Shown: piece by piece, positions 6,331 through 6,780 of the stretch | Layout: every line of letters starts with the position of its first letter | How positions within the stretch are numbered: the stretch's first letter is position 1 | Assembly: GCA_030054245.1 (NCBI GenBank) | Contig: JASGCH010000076.1 | Location: 1-6,780, forward strand | Direction of reading: 5' to 3' | Length of the DNA stretch: 6,780 nt | Origin: Gammaproteobacteria bacterium | GTDB lineage: Bacteria > Pseudomonadota > Gammaproteobacteria > Burkholderiales > Burkholderiaceae_C | Position numbers and translations under genes: made by a program | The notes under the pieces: model-generated | What the model was told of the DNA's origin: nothing | The model's database searches: none | The model's input: the letters and a program-made list of their open reading frames with translations, nothing else

Positions 6331-6404
6331 GCGGGAGTAGTTAAATGGTAGAACCTTAGCCTTCCAAGCTAATGACGCGGGTTCGATTCCCGTCTCCCGC
6401 TCCA
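6331..6404 (+). tRNA. tRNA-Gly (anticodon TCC)
   Basis: This tRNA is 74 nt including an encoded CCA (6402-6404). Acceptor arms GCGGGAG (6331-6337) and CTCCCGC (6394-6400) pair perfectly. The anticodon stem TTAGC/GCTAA encloses the loop CTTCCAA with TCC at 6363-6365. The T loop is TTCGATT. It reads GGA/GGG codons and corresponds to E. coli glyT. The antisense strand gives the peptide run GIEPASLAWKAKVLP, a well-known false protein call over this tRNA. Confidence 0.98.
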
Positions 6405-6423
6405 ATTCAACCAATAAACAGAA

Positions 6424-6519
6424 AAACTGTTGCGATAGGCTCTGAATCTGGCTTGGTGTAGATCTTCGCTCTCAGCCAAATGATGGCATTGGCTGGGTTA
6501 GCTACCACGCAACAGTCTT
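6424..6519 (+). repeat. Dispersed repeat, short copy E (after tRNA-Gly)
   Basis: ACTGTTGCG (6426-6434) and CGCAACAGT (6508-6516) are a perfect 9-bp inverted repeat. The right end reads on into CTT, as in the family motif, giving about 96 bp. Inside is a strong stem, CAGCCAAATG with CATTGGCTG (about 6473-6495, one bulge). Its sequence resembles the CAGCCAATG...CCATT...GCTGG hairpin in copy A (2164-2187). Confidence 0.7.
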
Positions 6520-6536
6520 GTCGCTATAATGACAAG
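6517..6536. repeat. Hairpin with a TATAAT in its loop
   Basis: CTTGTC (6517-6522) and GACAAG (6531-6536) form a perfect 6-bp stem around GCTATAAT. TATAAT (6525-6530) is a consensus -10 hexamer on the plus strand, but the sequence 16-18 bp upstream is not a recognisable -35. It could be a weak promoter toward tRNA-Thr or simply part of the repeat. Confidence 0.45.
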
Positions 6537-6643
6537 GTCAACGAGCGTGCAAGAACAGTCTTGAAGTGTTGCATTCCGGGTGAACCGCATAACACTGTCA
6601 TTTGGCAGTGTAGCCGGCCGTGAAACCAACTGGCAACGGTCTT
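6520..6643 (+). repeat. Dispersed repeat, copy F (before tRNA-Thr)
   Basis: Contains ATTCCGGGTGAACCGCATAA, shared (minus strand) with copy B, and the CATAAC...CAGTGTAGCC stretch matching copy C. It ends GGCAACGGTCTT (6632-6643), the family right end. ACACTGTC (6592-6599) and GGCAGTGT (6604-6611) form an 8-bp stem with one G-T pair and an ATTT loop. The left boundary is uncertain: a shorter unit from AAGTGTTGC (6564-6572) to 6643 would also have family-like ends. Confidence 0.65.
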
Positions 6644-6656
6644 GATTAGGTAGTAT

Positions 6657-6692
6657 GGATCGCGGAAGCCGCTAGGATTGCGGAAGCCGCTA
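6657..6692. repeat. 18-bp tandem duplication
   Basis: GGATCGCGGAAGCCGCTA (6657-6674) is repeated as GGATTGCGGAAGCCGCTA (6675-6692), 17 of 18 identical. Each unit carries a small GCGG-AAG-CCGC palindrome. Confidence 0.85.
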
Positions 6693-6707
6693 ATAACGGC
6701 GGTTTTT
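6684..6707 (+). terminator. Possible terminator-like hairpin before tRNA-Thr
   Basis: AAGCCGC (6684-6690) can pair with GCGGTTT (6699-6705, one G-T pair) around an 8-base loop. It is followed by little more than the rest of a short T run ending at 6707. Much weaker than the hairpin before tRNA-Gly; it could instead be a processing structure. Confidence 0.3.
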
Positions 6708-6724
6708 CTGGAGTAATGCTCCAG
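6708..6724 (+). other. Perfect hairpin abutting tRNA-Thr
   Basis: CTGGAG (6708-6713) and CTCCAG (6719-6724) pair perfectly around TAATG and end 2 bases before the mature 5' end of tRNA-Thr. In a precursor RNA it would stack next to the acceptor stem. It may mark a leader-processing site; a chance palindrome cannot be excluded. Confidence 0.4.
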
Positions 6725-6726
6725 AT

Positions 6727-6780
<54 letters not shown>

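Noticed and set aside
6052..6414. 120-codon minus-strand ORF
   Set aside because: It runs antisense through tRNA-Gly and repeat copy D; the GIEPASLAWKAKVLP run is a known artefact of reading this tRNA backwards.
5376..6643. CRISPR array
   Set aside because: Repeat units vary in length, orientation and spacing, and no cas genes are present.
2097..6643. An insertion sequence with its own transposase
   Set aside because: No transposase fragment is visible in any frame of the repeats; the longest spacer is about 570 bp and is explained by repeats.

Overview
The window looks like a chromosomal segment from an AT-leaning proteobacterium, most likely a betaproteobacterium. Two things suggest this. 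The GyrA N-terminus has the run KKSARIVGDVIGKYHPHGD followed by TAVYDT and MAQDFSLR, as in beta-type GyrA. The tRNA-Tyr(GTA), tRNA-Gly(TCC), tRNA-Thr(GGT) series is the one that normally precedes tufB, tRNA-Trp, secE, nusG and the rpl/rpoBC genes in beta- and gammaproteobacteria. The genus cannot be named from the sequence.

Layout: (1) 1-1815, minus strand, is the first 605 codons of gyrA, cut by the left window edge. (2) 1816-2326 is a divergent intergenic region. Its left part holds a candidate gyrA promoter; its right part (2097-2303) is a structured repeat that runs up to the Shine-Dalgarno of the next gene. (3) 2327-4514, plus strand, is a probable two-gene operon: a QOR1-type, zinc-free NADPH:quinone oxidoreductase, then 4 bp later a fold-type I PLP aminotransferase of the LysN/MocR-catalytic-domain type. 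(4) 4523-5305, minus strand, is trpC, convergent with the aminotransferase and separated by only 8 bp. (5) 5306-6780 carries three tRNA genes in spacers of about 570, 369 and 322 bp that contain no credible protein gene. These spacers are filled with related palindromic repeats and short tandem duplications.

The genes are housekeeping functions: DNA supercoiling, one tryptophan-pathway step, tRNA supply, and an oxidoreductase/aminotransferase pair of unknown substrate. The unusual content is intergenic. A family of imperfect repeats with ends like AAGACnGTTGC / GCAACnGTCTT occurs at least six times, in both orientations and at different degrees of decay. Two copies of about 130 bp, roughly 94% identical by eye, flank tRNA-Tyr as direct repeats. 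Several copies end in a hairpin plus T-run a few bases before the next gene. I read this as a MITE/REP-like dispersed element family that has invaded a normally compact tRNA operon. No transposase, CRISPR array, toxin or defence gene is visible.
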